Source of the DNA: Campylobacter concisus
Lineage (GTDB): Bacteria > Campylobacterota > Campylobacteria > Campylobacterales > Campylobacteraceae
DNA: 64,000 nucleotides
Reading direction: 5' to 3'
Assembly (NCBI RefSeq): GCF_003048375.1
Contig: NZ_CP021642.1
Location: forward strand, 434,001 to 498,000
In this document: in pieces, positions 1 through 9,474 of the stretch
How the letters are laid out: every line of letters starts with the position of its first letter
How positions within the stretch are numbered: position 1 is the stretch's first letter
Notes under the pieces: generated by a model
Told to the model about the DNA's origin: nothing
Databases searched by the model: none
The model's input: only the letters and a program-made list of their open reading frames with translations
Translations under genes and position numbers: made by a program

Positions 1-71
1 GTACTCCATAAAATAAATAGCTTTTTGATAAAATTTTATATAACTTGCTTGTTAAGGCTTAAGGAGTTGAA

Positions 72-971
72 ATGGATAAACAAAAAGCTGTGCAAAAGAT
101 GACTGAGGTCATGGCGAAATTTGTCGGCTACACGGGCAAAGTGCTGCCTGACGACGTGACGGCGAAGCTACTTGAGCTTAGCGAGCGCGAGACGCAACCG
201 CTGGCAAAGGAGATCTACAAAACGATGTTTGAAAACCAGCGCCTTGCAAAGGAGTTAAACCGCCCGTCCTGTCAGGATACTGGAGTGATCCAGTTTTTCG
301 TAAGATGTGGCGCAAATTTTCCGCTTATCGGCGAGCTTGAAGAGCTGCTACGAGAGGCGGTACTGCAAGCTACTCGCGAGGCCCCGCTTCGTCACAACAG
401 CGTCGAGACATTTGATGAGTACAATACCGGCAAAAACGTCGGAAAGGGCACGCCGAGTGTGTTTTGGGAGATCGTGCCAAATAGCAGCGAGTGCGAGATC
501 TACACATATATGGCAGGTGGTGGCTGCAGCTTGCCTGGTAAAGCAACCGTGCTGATGCCTGGCATGGGCTATGAGGGCGTTGTTAAATTTGTCATGGATA
601 TAATGACAAGCTACGGCATAAACGCCTGCCCGCCGCTACTAGTGGGTGTTGGCGTGGGCACTTCGATCGACGTAGCGTCCTTGCTTTCTAAAAAGGCGCT
701 GATGAGGCCTTTGGGCTCTAAAAATCCAAACGAACGAGCCGCATTAACTGAAAAGTTACTAGAAGAGGGCATCAATAAAATTGGCCTTGGACCACAAGGC
801 ATGAGCGGTGCAAGCTCTGTCATGGGCGTGCATATAGAAAACTGTGCTCGCCACCCAAGCGTCATAGCTGTCGCCGTAAATGTGGGCTGTTGGTCGCACC
901 GCAAGGGTCACATCGTCTGGGACACAGATCTAAATTTCGACGTAAAATCGCACAAGGAGTTCGCGCTATGA
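72..971 (+). CDS. ttdA: Fe-S hydro-lyase alpha subunit (L-tartrate dehydratase/class I fumarase type)
   Basis: Catalytic alpha subunit of a two-subunit, oxygen-sensitive [4Fe-4S] dehydratase. The 299-residue protein matches E. coli TtdA almost end to end from memory, with blocks such as [34 protein letters not shown] and [17 protein letters not shown]. Cys67, Cys186 and Cys273 sit where the three cluster ligands are expected. An AAGGAG ribosome site at 61-66 supports this ATG. Its stop overlaps the start of the beta-subunit gene (ATGA), so the two are co-translated. Known substrates of the family are L-tartrate and fumarate/malate; in an asaccharolytic Campylobacter fumarate/malate is more plausible, but that is inference. 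Confidence 0.9.
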   Translation: MDKQKAVQKMTEVMAKFVGYTGKVLPDDVTAKLLELSERETQPLAKEIYKTMFENQRLAKELNRPSCQDTGVIQFFVRCGANFPLIGELEELLREAVLQATREAPLRHNSVETFDEYNTGKNVGKGTPSVFWEIVPNSSECEIYTYMAGGGCSLPGKATVLMPGMGYEGVVKFVMDIMTSYGINACPPLLVGVGVGTSIDVASLLSKKALMRPLGSKNPNERAALTEKLLEEGINKIGLGPQGMSGASSVMGVHIENCARHPSVIAVAVNVGCWSHRKGHIVWDTDLNFDVKSHKEFAL

Positions 972-1579
972 GTAAGAAAATTTTAACCACGCCAATAAGC
1001 GCCGAGGATCTTTCAAACATCAAAATCGGCGATGTCATATACCTCACGGGACACATCGTTACCTGCCGAGACGTGCCGCACAGACGCGTAGTGGAGGAGG
1101 GTAGAGAGCTACCGCTAGATATAACAGGCGGTGCGATCCTACACGCAGGGCCGATCATCAGAAAAACTGGCGAAAAAAGCTTTGAGATGGTCTCAGTAGG
1201 ACCTACAACCAGCATGAGAATGGAGAAATTTGAGCGAGAATTTATCGCAAAAACTGGCGTTCGTCTCATCGTGGGCAAAGGCGGTATGGGTGAGGGCACT
1301 ATGAGCGGTTGCAATGAGTTTGGCGCTGTTCACTGTGTATTTCCAGCAGGCTGTGCGGTGGTGGCCGCAACGCAGGTTGAAGAGATAGAGAGTGCGGACT
1401 GGACGGAGCTTGGTATGCCTGAGACTCTTTGGAAGTGCCGCGTCAAGGAGTTTGGCCCGTTAATCGTCTCGATAGATGCGCATGGAAACAATCTTTTTGA
1501 GCAAAATAAGGTCAAATTTAACGAGAAAAAGGACGAGGCATTAGCTGAAATTTTACCGCAGGTAGGGTTTATAAAGTAG
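968..1579 (+). CDS. ttdB: Fe-S hydro-lyase beta subunit (L-tartrate dehydratase/class I fumarase type)
   Basis: Beta subunit partner of the preceding gene, 203 residues against about 201 in E. coli TtdB, with the same opening ([13 protein letters not shown]) and the blocks [50 protein letters not shown] and [18 protein letters not shown]. The ATG at 968 is chosen because homology begins there and it overlaps the alpha-subunit stop by four bases; the reading frame stays open upstream to 890 but that part is only alpha-gene sequence in another frame. A 13-bp hairpin follows at 1605-1641. Class I fumarases of this two-gene form carry the substrate swivelling domain in this subunit. Confidence 0.9.
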   Translation: MSKKILTTPISAEDLSNIKIGDVIYLTGHIVTCRDVPHRRVVEEGRELPLDITGGAILHAGPIIRKTGEKSFEMVSVGPTTSMRMEKFEREFIAKTGVRLIVGKGGMGEGTMSGCNEFGAVHCVFPAGCAVVAATQVEEIESADWTELGMPETLWKCRVKEFGPLIVSIDAHGNNLFEQNKVKFNEKKDEALAEILPQVGFIK

Positions 1580-1604
1580 ATAAATTTAGGCTTGATAGCT
1601 TATA

Positions 1605-1641
1605 AATGCGCTTTAAAATTTAGGCTAATTTAAAGCGCATT
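1605..1641 (+). terminator. Hairpin after ttdB
   Basis: Perfect 13-bp stem (AATGCGCTTTAAA, 1605-1617, with 1629-1641) around an 11-nt loop, 25 nt after the ttdB stop. The tail is only moderately T-rich (TTGTTTATTG). It also lies downstream of polA on the other strand and could serve both converging units. Confidence 0.6.
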
Positions 1642-1728
1642 GTTTATTGCTGCTTCTAAAATTTCTCTAGTTTTTGCTGTGTGCTTGGTATTAAAACCTA
1701 CCGTCGCTCTTTCTAGCCAAAATTTACT
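1630..1728 (-). other. In-frame open stretch directly after the polA amber stop
   Basis: Directly after the polA TAG (1731-1729) the same frame stays open for 32 codons and ends at a TAA inside the hairpin. It reads S-K-F-W-L-E-R-A-T-V-G-F-N-T-K, then a helix-like stretch ending L-E-A-A-I-N-N-A-L. The composition looks protein-like, with no low-complexity runs. PolA itself appears complete before the TAG (it ends NWGELK), so this is either chance, the 3' remnant of a lost gene, or a read-through extension. I do not recognise it. Confidence 0.3.
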
Positions 1729-4365
1729 CTATTTTAACTCACCCCAGTTTTTGGCGATATTTAGCGATGTTTTAAGTGGCACATTTAGCTTGTAAATTTC
1801 CTCCATCGTCTTTTGCGTCGCTCTGCCAAATTCCTGTGCAAACTCGTCTTTTACTTCAAAGATCAGCTCGTCGTGGATCTGAAGCAACATACTCGCTTTT
1901 TCATCTAAATTTGCCCTAACTTTTACCATCGCCATCTTAACTAGATCTGCCGCTGAGCCTTGAAAAACCGTATTTACCGCCTCGCGCTCAAACATCGCTA
2001 TTTGCATAGGCGTAGCGCTTTTAAAGTCAAAGTAGCGCTTTCTGCCAAGTAGTGTCTGCACAAAGCCATCGTTTTTGGCTGAGATTTTTATGCTCTCTAA
2101 AAACTCTTTGATCGTCGCAAACGCCTTGAAATAGCGCTCTATGTACTCTTTTGCCTCGGCTCTTGTGATATTTACTTGATTTGCCAGCTTGCTTGAGCCC
2201 ATGCCGTAAATTAGGCCAAAATTTATACTCTTTGCCACGGCTCTATTTTGCCCGTCGCTGCTACCAAATATGCTAATAGCCGTCCTTGCGTGAATATCCT
2301 CATCATTTTTAAACGCTTCAAGCAGCGCAGGATCACGGCTAAAGTGAGCTAGCAGTCTAAGCTCGATCTGGCTGTAGTCAAGCCCCACAAAACTATACCC
2401 CTCGCGCGCCTCAAAGCACTCTCTGACATCTTTTGCGAGGTTGCCACGAGCTGGGATATTTTGCAAATTTGGATTTTTACTTGAAAGCCTGCCAGTACTC
2501 GTGCCAGTTTGCAAAAAGCTCGTATAAATTCGCGAGCCCTCATCCTTTTTCGCAAGTGCTAAAAGCGGCTCGCAGTAGGTGCTTTGCAGTTTATATAGCT
2601 CGCGGTAAGCTAAAATTTTCTCTATCACTGGATGAGCGTCCGTAAGCTCAGCTAGCACGCTCTCATCGGTGCTATATCCTGTTTTTGTCTTCTTTTTGGT
2701 AGGGAGTTTTAAGTGCTCAAAAAGTATGACGCCAAGCTGTTTTACGGAGTTTATGTTGAAATTTTCGCCGCTTAGCTCGTAAATTTCACTTGTTAGCGCC
2801 TTTAGTTTGGTGTCGTTTTCAAGGATGAGCTTTTGCATCTTAGCTTCATTTATCTTGATGCCGTTTTGCTCCATGTCAAAGAGCGTGAGGATAAAAGGAA
2901 ACTCATGCGTATCGGCAAGGGCTAGTAAATTTTTATCAAGCGTGTTTTGAAAAGTTTTATAAAATTTAAGCGTTATCCAAGCGTCCTCGCTCGCGTATTT
3001 AGCGGCATTTTCTAGCGGCACATCGCCAAAAGTTTGCCCCTTTTTGACCACATCTTCAAATTTGATCGTGTCATAGTCATATAGTCTCTTTGCTAGCGCG
3101 TCCATGCCGACACTTGAGTTTGGATCGCTAAGCCAAGCAAGTATCATCGTGTCTTTAAAATTTGCAGGCGGGTTGAGCCCAAGGTTGTTTTTCACGATCT
3201 CAAAGTCATACTTTAAATTTTGTCCGATTACGCAGCCTTTATAAATTTGCCCTACCGCCCAAGTGGCAAATTTTAGGTCTATTTGCTTTGGCGCGCCTAG
3301 GTAGTTGTGAGCCACTGGCACGTAATAGGCGTCCTCGTCGTTAAAGCAAAAGCTAAAACCAACGATCTTTGCGTTCTTGCTATCAACGCCCGTGGTCTCG
3401 GTGTCAAAGGCGACTATGGTCTCTGGAGTGACGCTTGAGAGTAGTTTTTCAATGCTTGCCTCATCAAGTAGTAAATTTGCTCTAAAGCCAAGCTTAAATT
3501 CGGCATTTTCTTCTTTTTGTAAGCTCTTAAGAAGCCTGTTTAGGTCATACTCTTTTAAAATTTCTGAGATATTTATCAGAGGATTTTGCTCTGGAAATTT
3601 AGAGTGCTCAAGATCAAGCGAAGTGATGGCGTCATCAAAGAGTGTGGCTAGTTTTTTGCTCAAAAACGCCTCGTCTCTTGCGGCTGCTAGCATATTTTTG
3701 GTGCGCTCGTTTCTAAGAAGGGCTAAATTTTCATAAATTCCCTCTAAGCTGCCATACTCAGCCAAAAGCTTCTTAGCTCCCACTGCGCCGATACCTTTGA
3801 CGCCTGGGATATTATCTGAGCTGTCTCCTGCAATCGCTAAAAAGTCCCTCACTTGCGCTGGATATACGCCATACTTTTCAAAGCAGCTAGCACTATCGTG
3901 GTCGATCTTGCTTTGTGGGCTGTAGATGCTCACTTTGCCGTCCTCTATGAGCTGGTAAAGGTCTTTATCGTGCGTGACTATTCGCACAAATATATCTTTA
4001 TCTTTGCAAATTTTAACTGTGCTTGCGATGATATCATCAGCCTCGTAGCCCTCGCGGCTAAGGCTGTAAAGCCCCATTTTTTCTATCATATCTATACAAA
4101 CTGGCAGCTGCTCTTTTAGCTGAGCTGGCGGCTCGCTCCTGTTTGCCTTGTATTCGCCCAAAATTTCGTGGCGCAAGGTCTTGCCCTTGCTATCAAGTGC
4201 GAAGATGAGGTAGTCGCTTTGGTACTCGTCTTTTAGGCTTGCTATGAAATTTGCAAAGCCACTTATCATGCCACTTGGTTTGCCATCTCTGTTTTTAAGC
4301 CCGCTCATAGCGTAGTAAAGCCTAAAAAAGAAGCCAAAAGTATCAATAATCGTAAGTGTTTTCAT
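1729..4365 (-). CDS. polA: DNA polymerase I
   Basis: Repair and Okazaki-fragment polymerase, 878 residues, with all three domains. The N-terminal 5'-3' exonuclease (about 1-280) has FALDSKGKTLRHE, EADD and GDSSDNIPGVKGIG. The 3'-5' exonuclease domain opens with DTETTG at 321-326, so at least the first acidic proofreading motif is kept. The polymerase domain has LDYSQIELRLLAHFS, KSINFGLIYGM and the catalytic QIHDELIFEV near the C terminus. The ATG follows an AAAGGA ribosome site. It is divergent from obgE, and nothing else is co-directional nearby. The stop is TAG, followed by an unusual in-frame open stretch (see 1630-1728). Confidence 0.97.
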   Translation of the reverse strand: MKTLTIIDTFGFFFRLYYAMSGLKNRDGKPSGMISGFANFIASLKDEYQSDYLIFALDSKGKTLRHEILGEYKANRSEPPAQLKEQLPVCIDMIEKMGLYSLSREGYEADDIIASTVKICKDKDIFVRIVTHDKDLYQLIEDGKVSIYSPQSKIDHDSASCFEKYGVYPAQVRDFLAIAGDSSDNIPGVKGIGAVGAKKLLAEYGSLEGIYENLALLRNERTKNMLAAARDEAFLSKKLATLFDDAITSLDLEHSKFPEQNPLINISEILKEYDLNRLLKSLQKEENAEFKLGFRANLLLDEASIEKLLSSVTPETIVAFDTETTGVDSKNAKIVGFSFCFNDEDAYYVPVAHNYLGAPKQIDLKFATWAVGQIYKGCVIGQNLKYDFEIVKNNLGLNPPANFKDTMILAWLSDPNSSVGMDALAKRLYDYDTIKFEDVVKKGQTFGDVPLENAAKYASEDAWITLKFYKTFQNTLDKNLLALADTHEFPFILTLFDMEQNGIKINEAKMQKLILENDTKLKALTSEIYELSGENFNINSVKQLGVILFEHLKLPTKKKTKTGYSTDESVLAELTDAHPVIEKILAYRELYKLQSTYCEPLLALAKKDEGSRIYTSFLQTGTSTGRLSSKNPNLQNIPARGNLAKDVRECFEAREGYSFVGLDYSQIELRLLAHFSRDPALLEAFKNDEDIHARTAISIFGSSDGQNRAVAKSINFGLIYGMGSSKLANQVNITRAEAKEYIERYFKAFATIKEFLESIKISAKNDGFVQTLLGRKRYFDFKSATPMQIAMFEREAVNTVFQGSAADLVKMAMVKVRANLDEKASMLLQIHDELIFEVKDEFAQEFGRATQKTMEEIYKLNVPLKTSLNIAKNWGELK

Positions 4366-4489
4366 TCTCTATCCTTTTTGCGCCATTTTATGAAATTTAG
4401 GCAAAAATTTGGCTGATTTTCTAAATTTATAAGATGCTAAAAACAAAGTGAGATTTTAAACGCAAAACAAATTTTAATCATTTAAAAGA

Positions 4490-4495
4490 TATAAT
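4490..4495 (+). promoter_or_regulatory. Probable -10 box of obgE
   Basis: TATAAT, 46 nt before the obgE ATG in the 176-nt polA/obgE divergent spacer. No clear -35 box is seen, which is usual for Campylobacter sigma-70 promoters. Confidence 0.55.
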
Positions 4496-4541
4496 CTCGC
4501 CTAAAATTCAAACTAAATAATAGATAAATTTAAGGTAAAAA

Positions 4542-5597
4542 ATGTTTATAGATAGCGTGAAATTAACCCTAAGCTCAGGCCATGGCGGAGCTGGTGCAGT
4601 AAGCTTTCGCCGCGAAAAGCATGTCATTTTAGGCGGCCCAGACGGCGGAGATGGCGGTGACGGCGGAGATGTATATTTTGTCTGCGACAACAACACCCAC
4701 ACACTGGCAAACTACAAGGGCAAAAAGGCGATGAGAGCGAGCGACGGCGAGGCTGGCATGGGCAAAAGAATGACTGGCAAAAAGGGCGAGAGCCTAGAGC
4801 TCATCGTGCCACCAGGAACGGCGGTCTATGACGCACAGACAAACGAGCTGCTTTGCGACATGGTAGAGGAGGGGCAAAGGACGCTATTTTTAAAAGGCGG
4901 CAAGGGCGGACTTGGAAATTTTCACTTTAAAAACTCTATCAACCAAGCCCCAGAATACGCTCAAAAGGGCATGCCAGAAGAGAGCGTAGAGGTCAGGCTA
5001 GAGTTAAAACTGATAGCTGACGTGGGGCTTGTTGGCTTTCCAAATGTCGGCAAATCAACCCTCATTTCAGCCGTCTCAAACGCCAAACCACAGATCGCAA
5101 ACTATGAATTTACCACGCTTACGCCAAAGCTCGGACTTGTCGAGGTCGATCAGTTTAGTGGCTTTGTCATGGCTGACATCCCTGGCATCATCGAGGGAGC
5201 GAGCGACGGACGCGGTCTTGGTGTGCAGTTTTTAAAGCACATCGAGAGAAATAAAATTTTGCTTTTTATGATAGATAGCGCAAACTACAGAAGTATGAGC
5301 GAGCAGTTTAGCGTGCTAAAAGATGAGGTCGCTAAATTTTCAAGTGTGCTTGCTAGCAGGGACTATGCTATCGCGCTCACCAGAGTCGATGCGGCTGAAA
5401 ATTTAGATGAAAATATAAAAGAATTTATGAAAAACATAAATTTAGAGCCAAATCAAGTTGGTAAATTTATCTATAAGCAAGACCTATACAGCTTTGACGC
5501 GAAAAAACCATACTTTGTTTTGCCAATCTCATCAGCGACAAATGAGAACATCGATGAGCTTAAATTTGCACTGCTTGAGCTACTTAAAAAGGATTAA
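4542..5597 (+). CDS. obgE: GTPase Obg/CgtA
   Basis: Ribosome-associated GTPase of the Obg family, 351 residues. The glycine-rich Obg fold fills about residues 1-158 ([28 protein letters not shown]). The G domain has G1 GFPNVGKST at 165-173, the switch I region [10 protein letters not shown]3 DIPGIIEGA and a G4-like ALTRVD. It functions in 50S assembly and stress control. In C. jejuni it follows rplU-rpmA; here those two genes are absent and polA lies divergently upstream. Its stop overlaps the upstream edge of the next gene's start region. Confidence 0.97.
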   Translation: MFIDSVKLTLSSGHGGAGAVSFRREKHVILGGPDGGDGGDGGDVYFVCDNNTHTLANYKGKKAMRASDGEAGMGKRMTGKKGESLELIVPPGTAVYDAQTNELLCDMVEEGQRTLFLKGGKGGLGNFHFKNSINQAPEYAQKGMPEESVEVRLELKLIADVGLVGFPNVGKSTLISAVSNAKPQIANYEFTTLTPKLGLVEVDQFSGFVMADIPGIIEGASDGRGLGVQFLKHIERNKILLFMIDSANYRSMSEQFSVLKDEVAKFSSVLASRDYAIALTRVDAAENLDENIKEFMKNINLEPNQVGKFIYKQDLYSFDAKKPYFVLPISSATNENIDELKFALLELLKKD

Positions 5598-5598
5598 T

Positions 5599-6333
5599 GT
5601 GTCTATATTTGCTTTTGAGGATTTATCGAGACAAAAAAAAATTCTAGCATCCAAGTGTTCAGATAGAAGCAAGCGTTTTTATTGTCCAAATCCGCAGTGC
5701 GACGCTCATCTTTTTTTATGTAATCAAGATGGTGTATCAAAGGCTTATTTTAGAGCAACATTGAAATCACACCCACACAACCTTGATTGCTATTATAAAA
5801 ATTCAAATGTCGGAAGTATTGAAAATTTTGACGAAAAAGCATTTAAATTTGATAGCTTTATGGACAATCTATTTAAGTTTGCCGTGCCGCAAAACTGCAG
5901 CGCTCTCCCATTGAATAATTCAAAATTGCCCTCAGGCAACGAAATCAAACAAGTAAGAACGATACGCCAAATATATGATCTTTGTAAAAGTATGGATATA
6001 AACGACGAATTTGCGGGTATAAAAATTTGGAAAATGCTTTTGGATAATAGAAGCGTAAAAAGTTATACGAAAGGCGTTTTTGGGAAAAAGCTGATAGAAG
6101 CAAAATTTCGCAATTATTCAAAAGATAGCAAAACAATTTTTGTAAAGCTGGAGGATCGATTTATCTTCACATTAAATTTGAATGACGAGAGCTTATTTAA
6201 TAAAATTTTGAGTGGCATTTTAGAAAATAGAGGCGGAAATATAGTCGTTGCAGGAGATTGGAAAGGCAATGATAAAATTTACTCAGATATAACCAGTCAA
6301 CGACAAATTTGGATTGTCGGTAAGGAAAAGTGA
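5599..6333 (+). CDS. Hypothetical protein with an N-terminal zinc-ribbon-like motif
   Basis: Not recognised. Translation from a GTG at 5599 gives 244 residues; an AAGGA six bases earlier and the position directly after the obgE stop favour this start. The N terminus has C20, then FYCPNPQC (C29-X4-C34), LFLC and H58-P-H60-X3-C64, which could form one or two zinc sites. The layout recalls the Cys/His N-terminal module of CoiA-like competence nucleases, but I see no nuclease motif in the remainder. The rest is mixed alpha/beta, Lys/Asn-rich, and codon use is more AT-rich than the neighbours. It occupies the obgE-fmt slot where C. jejuni has proB, suggesting replacement. Its TGA overlaps the fmt ATG. 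Confidence 0.75.
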   Translation: MSIFAFEDLSRQKKILASKCSDRSKRFYCPNPQCDAHLFLCNQDGVSKAYFRATLKSHPHNLDCYYKNSNVGSIENFDEKAFKFDSFMDNLFKFAVPQNCSALPLNNSKLPSGNEIKQVRTIRQIYDLCKSMDINDEFAGIKIWKMLLDNRSVKSYTKGVFGKKLIEAKFRNYSKDSKTIFVKLEDRFIFTLNLNDESLFNKILSGILENRGGNIVVAGDWKGNDKIYSDITSQRQIWIVGKEK

Positions 6334-7238
6334 TGAATGTAGTTTTTATGGGGACGCCTGATTATGCTGTTAGGATACTTAGGCACCTAAAAGAGGCTGG
6401 ATTTAATATAAAAGCGGTCTTTACCCAGCCTGATAAGCCAGTTGGCAGAAAGCAAATTTTAACCCCAAGTGAGGTTAAAATTTATGCGCAAAATGAGCTT
6501 TCAGGCGTGCCAGTCTTTACACCAAATACGCTAAAAGATGAGGCGGTGGTTGCCGAGCTAAAGGCATTTGAGCCTAAATTTATCGTAGTGGCAGCTTATG
6601 GCAAAATTTTGCCTGGGAGCGTGCTTGACGTGGCGACTTGTATAAATTTACACGCTTCAATCTTGCCAAAATATAGAGGGGCAAGCCCCATTCAAAGCGC
6701 GATCCTAGCAGGTGAGAAACAAACTGGCGTCACAGCTATGCTAATGGACGCTGGGCTTGACACTGGCGATATGCTAGACTTCATCTACACGCCTTGCGAG
6801 AGCAAGATGTCGAGCGAGCTTTTTAGTGAGCTAGGCGAGCTTGGCGGTGAGCTAATCGTAAAAGTGCTTAAGAATTTTGAAAATTTAAAGCCACAAAAGC
6901 AAGATGAGAGCAAAGCCTCGCACTGCAAAAAGATAAGTAAAAGCGACGGACTTTTTAGCTTTGATGAAGAGGCGGGACAAATTTATAATAAATTTCGTGC
7001 ATTAACACCTTGGCCAGGGCTTTATCTGGCAAGCGGGCTAAAAATTTTATCGCTTGAGCTAAGCGACAAAAGTGGCAAAAGCGGAGAAATTTTAAGTGTA
7101 GAAAAGGACCACGTTGTGGTTGCTTGCAAGGGTGGGGCGGTCAAAATTTATGAGCTTCAAGAGCCAAGTAAAAAGCCAACAAACGCAAAAGCATATATAA
7201 ATGGTAAGCGCCTTAGTGTTGGCGATGAATTAAAATAA
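6333..7238 (+). CDS. fmt: Methionyl-tRNA formyltransferase
   Basis: Transfers a formyl group from 10-formyl-THF to initiator Met-tRNA. The 301-residue protein opens VVFMGTPDYAVRIL and has FTQPDKPVGR, AAYGKILP, the family signature with NLHASILPKYRGASPIQ, and GVTAMLMDAGLDTGDM. The C-terminal domain contains RALTPWPGLYL. The ATG at 6333 overlaps the preceding stop by one base; a GTG one codon upstream is equally open. Translation is probably coupled to the hypothetical gene before it. Confidence 0.95.
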   Translation: MNVVFMGTPDYAVRILRHLKEAGFNIKAVFTQPDKPVGRKQILTPSEVKIYAQNELSGVPVFTPNTLKDEAVVAELKAFEPKFIVVAAYGKILPGSVLDVATCINLHASILPKYRGASPIQSAILAGEKQTGVTAMLMDAGLDTGDMLDFIYTPCESKMSSELFSELGELGGELIVKVLKNFENLKPQKQDESKASHCKKISKSDGLFSFDEEAGQIYNKFRALTPWPGLYLASGLKILSLELSDKSGKSGEILSVEKDHVVVACKGGAVKIYELQEPSKKPTNAKAYINGKRLSVGDELK

Positions 7239-7254
7239 ATTTAAAGGAGCGGTT

Positions 7255-8043
7255 ATGAAAAATGCGTTAAGTATAGCAGGGGTTGATCCAAGTGGCGGAG
7301 CTGGAGTTTTAGCTGATATAAAGGTATTTATAGCACACGGCGTATATGCGATGGGAGCGATCACAGCGGTCACTGCTCAAAATACAAAGGGCATATTTGG
7401 CATGCAGTTAGTTGAGCCAAAGCTCATCGAGGATCAGATCAAGGCGATATTTGATGATATAAGAGTTGATGTGATAAAAATAGGCGTTGTCCCAAGCGTT
7501 GAGATCATCAAAAGCGTCGCAAAAACGTTAAGAGAGATCAAAAATTTACCACCAGTCGTGCTTGATCCTGTAATGAGCTGTAAAAATGGCGACATCTGGC
7601 TAGAAGGCGCTGCAAAAGACGCGATCGTGGAGGAGCTTTTTCCGCTTGCAAGCGTGATCACGCCAAATATTTTTGAAGCGCGCGAAATTTTAAAGCGTGA
7701 GCTAAAGGGCGAGAGCGAGCTAAAAGAGGCTTGCAAGGAGCTTTTGAAATTTGGCACAAAGAGCGTCTATCTAAAGTGTGGCGAGATAGAAGGCAAGTCG
7801 CTTGATATATTTTATGATGGCAAGGAATATGAAATTTTTAGTGATGAGCGCATAAAAACGACTGCGACACATGGCTCAGGCTGCTCGCTATCAAGCGCGA
7901 TCGCTTCAAATTTAGCAAATGGACATAGTCTAAAAGAGAGCGTGAAAAATGCGCATGATTATATCTTTAACGCTATTAAAAACGCGGTTATCATCGGTGG
8001 TGGACAAAATCCGGTAAATCACTTCTATAAATTTAAGGTGTGA
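7255..8043 (+). CDS. thiD: Hydroxymethylpyrimidine (phosphate) kinase
   Basis: Thiamine-pathway kinase converting HMP to HMP-PP. It has 262 residues with the ribokinase-like family opening SIAGVDPSGGAGVLADIKVF, then AVTAQNT, VVLDPVMSCKNG, VITPNIFEAREI and the anion-hole/catalytic block THGSGCSLSSAIASNLA. The ribosome site is AAAGGAG. There is no TPP riboswitch: only 16 nt separate it from fmt. I do not recall thiD between fmt and birA in C. jejuni, so this is probably a lineage-specific position. Confidence 0.93.
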   Translation: MKNALSIAGVDPSGGAGVLADIKVFIAHGVYAMGAITAVTAQNTKGIFGMQLVEPKLIEDQIKAIFDDIRVDVIKIGVVPSVEIIKSVAKTLREIKNLPPVVLDPVMSCKNGDIWLEGAAKDAIVEELFPLASVITPNIFEAREILKRELKGESELKEACKELLKFGTKSVYLKCGEIEGKSLDIFYDGKEYEIFSDERIKTTATHGSGCSLSSAIASNLANGHSLKESVKNAHDYIFNAIKNAVIIGGGQNPVNHFYKFKV

Positions 8044-8044
8044 T

Positions 8045-8680
8045 TTGAAAGTAGAGTTTTTTCAAAGTCTGCCTTCGACGCAGGAATTTTTGATAGAAGC
8101 CCTAAAAAACGGCGAGATAAAGCCACCACACATGATCGTAGCGTACAATCAAACAAAAGGGGTCGGCAGCCGCGGCAACAGCTGGGAGGGGCTTGGCGGA
8201 AATTTGTTTATGTCATTTTGCGTAAGCGAAGATGAGCTGCCAAGCGACATACCTCCGCCCTCGATCTCGATATATTTTTCTATGTTGATGCGTGAAGTCT
8301 TGAGCGAACTTGGCTCAAGGTGCTGGCTAAAATGGCCAAATGATTTTTACGTGGACGAGCGCAAAATAGGCGGCACTTTGACAAATAAAGTGGATGAAAT
8401 TTATATTTGCGGCATGGGAATAAATTTAGCTAGCGCACCCGAAAACGCGGGCATTTTGGACATCAAAACTAGCGTAGATGAGCTAGTTTGGGGCTTTGTT
8501 AGCATGCTTGATAAAAAGATTTTATGGAAGCCAATTTTTAGCAAATTTAGGATAGACTTTTGCAAGTCAAAAAGTTTTATTACGCATATTGCAAATAGAG
8601 CTGTTTCGCTTCAGGATGCTGAAATTTGCGATGATGGAGCGATATTATTAAACGGGGAAAAGGTATATTCTTTAAGATGA
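8045..8680 (+). CDS. birA: Biotin-[acetyl-CoA carboxylase] ligase, short form
   Basis: Biotin protein ligase, 211 residues. It lacks the N-terminal DNA-binding domain of E. coli BirA, so it should be enzymatic only. Motifs: LPSTQEFL, NQTKGVGSRGNSWEGLGGNLFMS, LKWPNDFYVDERKIGGTL and CGMGINLA. The start is TTG with AAGGTG just upstream. Its stop overlaps the parA ATG (ATGA). A likely substrate within this window is the biotinyl domain of PycB. Confidence 0.92.
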   Translation: MKVEFFQSLPSTQEFLIEALKNGEIKPPHMIVAYNQTKGVGSRGNSWEGLGGNLFMSFCVSEDELPSDIPPPSISIYFSMLMREVLSELGSRCWLKWPNDFYVDERKIGGTLTNKVDEIYICGMGINLASAPENAGILDIKTSVDELVWGFVSMLDKKILWKPIFSKFRIDFCKSKSFITHIANRAVSLQDAEICDDGAILLNGEKVYSLR

Positions 8681-9459
8681 GCGAGATAATAACAATAGCT
8701 AATCAAAAAGGCGGCGTTGGCAAGACCACAACGGCCGTAAATTTAGCCGCATCACTGGCGGTTGCTGAGAAAAAAGTATTATTAATAGACATCGATCCAC
8801 AGGCAAACGCGACGACTGGACTTGGTTTTAGCAGAAGCGACTATGAGTTTAACATCTATCACGTCTTAACAGATAGGAAAAAACTCTCACAAATCGTGCT
8901 AAAAACTGAGATCCCAACGCTTTTTCTAGCTCCGTCAAACATCGGACTTGTCGGCATCGAGCAAGAATTTAACGATCAAAGCAAAGACTATAAACTAATC
9001 CTTAAAAACAAAATTTCAGAAGTTGTAGACGACTATGATTTTATCATCATCGATAGTCCTCCAGCGCTTGGAAGCATCACGATAAATGCTCTTAGTGCAA
9101 GCGATAGCGTGATCATCCCGATCCAGTGCGAATTTTACGCACTTGAGGGCTTGGCGCAGATCCTAAACACAGTTAAGATCATCAAAAAAACGATAAATCC
9201 AAAGCTAAATATAAAGGGCTTTTTACCGACTATGTTTAGCTCGCAAAATAATCTCTCAAAAGAGACTATTGCAAATTTAAAGCAGCATTTTGAAAACAAG
9301 CTCTTTAAAAGCAAGGACGGCAAAGAGGAATTTGTAGTCGTTCCAAGAAATGTAAAACTTGCTGAAAGCCCAAGTTTTGGTAAGCCGGTGATACTTTATG
9401 ATATAAAATCACCAGGCTCGATCGCATATCAAAATTTGGCATATTGTATTTTAAACTAA
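8677..9459 (+). CDS. parA: Chromosome partitioning ATPase ParA/Soj
   Basis: Deviant Walker-A ATPase driving origin segregation with ParB. It has 260 residues, with KGGVGKTT at 11-18, LLIDIDPQANATTGLG, IIIDSPPALGSITINAL and IPIQCEFYALEGLAQI. It is a short chromosomal form without an N-terminal DNA-binding extension. It overlaps birA by four bases and is followed 15 nt later by parB. No parS-like palindrome was noticed nearby. Confidence 0.96.
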   Translation: MSEIITIANQKGGVGKTTTAVNLAASLAVAEKKVLLIDIDPQANATTGLGFSRSDYEFNIYHVLTDRKKLSQIVLKTEIPTLFLAPSNIGLVGIEQEFNDQSKDYKLILKNKISEVVDDYDFIIIDSPPALGSITINALSASDSVIIPIQCEFYALEGLAQILNTVKIIKKTINPKLNIKGFLPTMFSSQNNLSKETIANLKQHFENKLFKSKDGKEEFVVVPRNVKLAESPSFGKPVILYDIKSPGSIAYQNLAYCILN

Positions 9460-9474
9460 AAAATAAGGAAAAAA

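Noticed and set aside
7239-7254. TPP riboswitch before thiD
   Set aside because: Only 16 nt lie between fmt and thiD; there is no room for the element.
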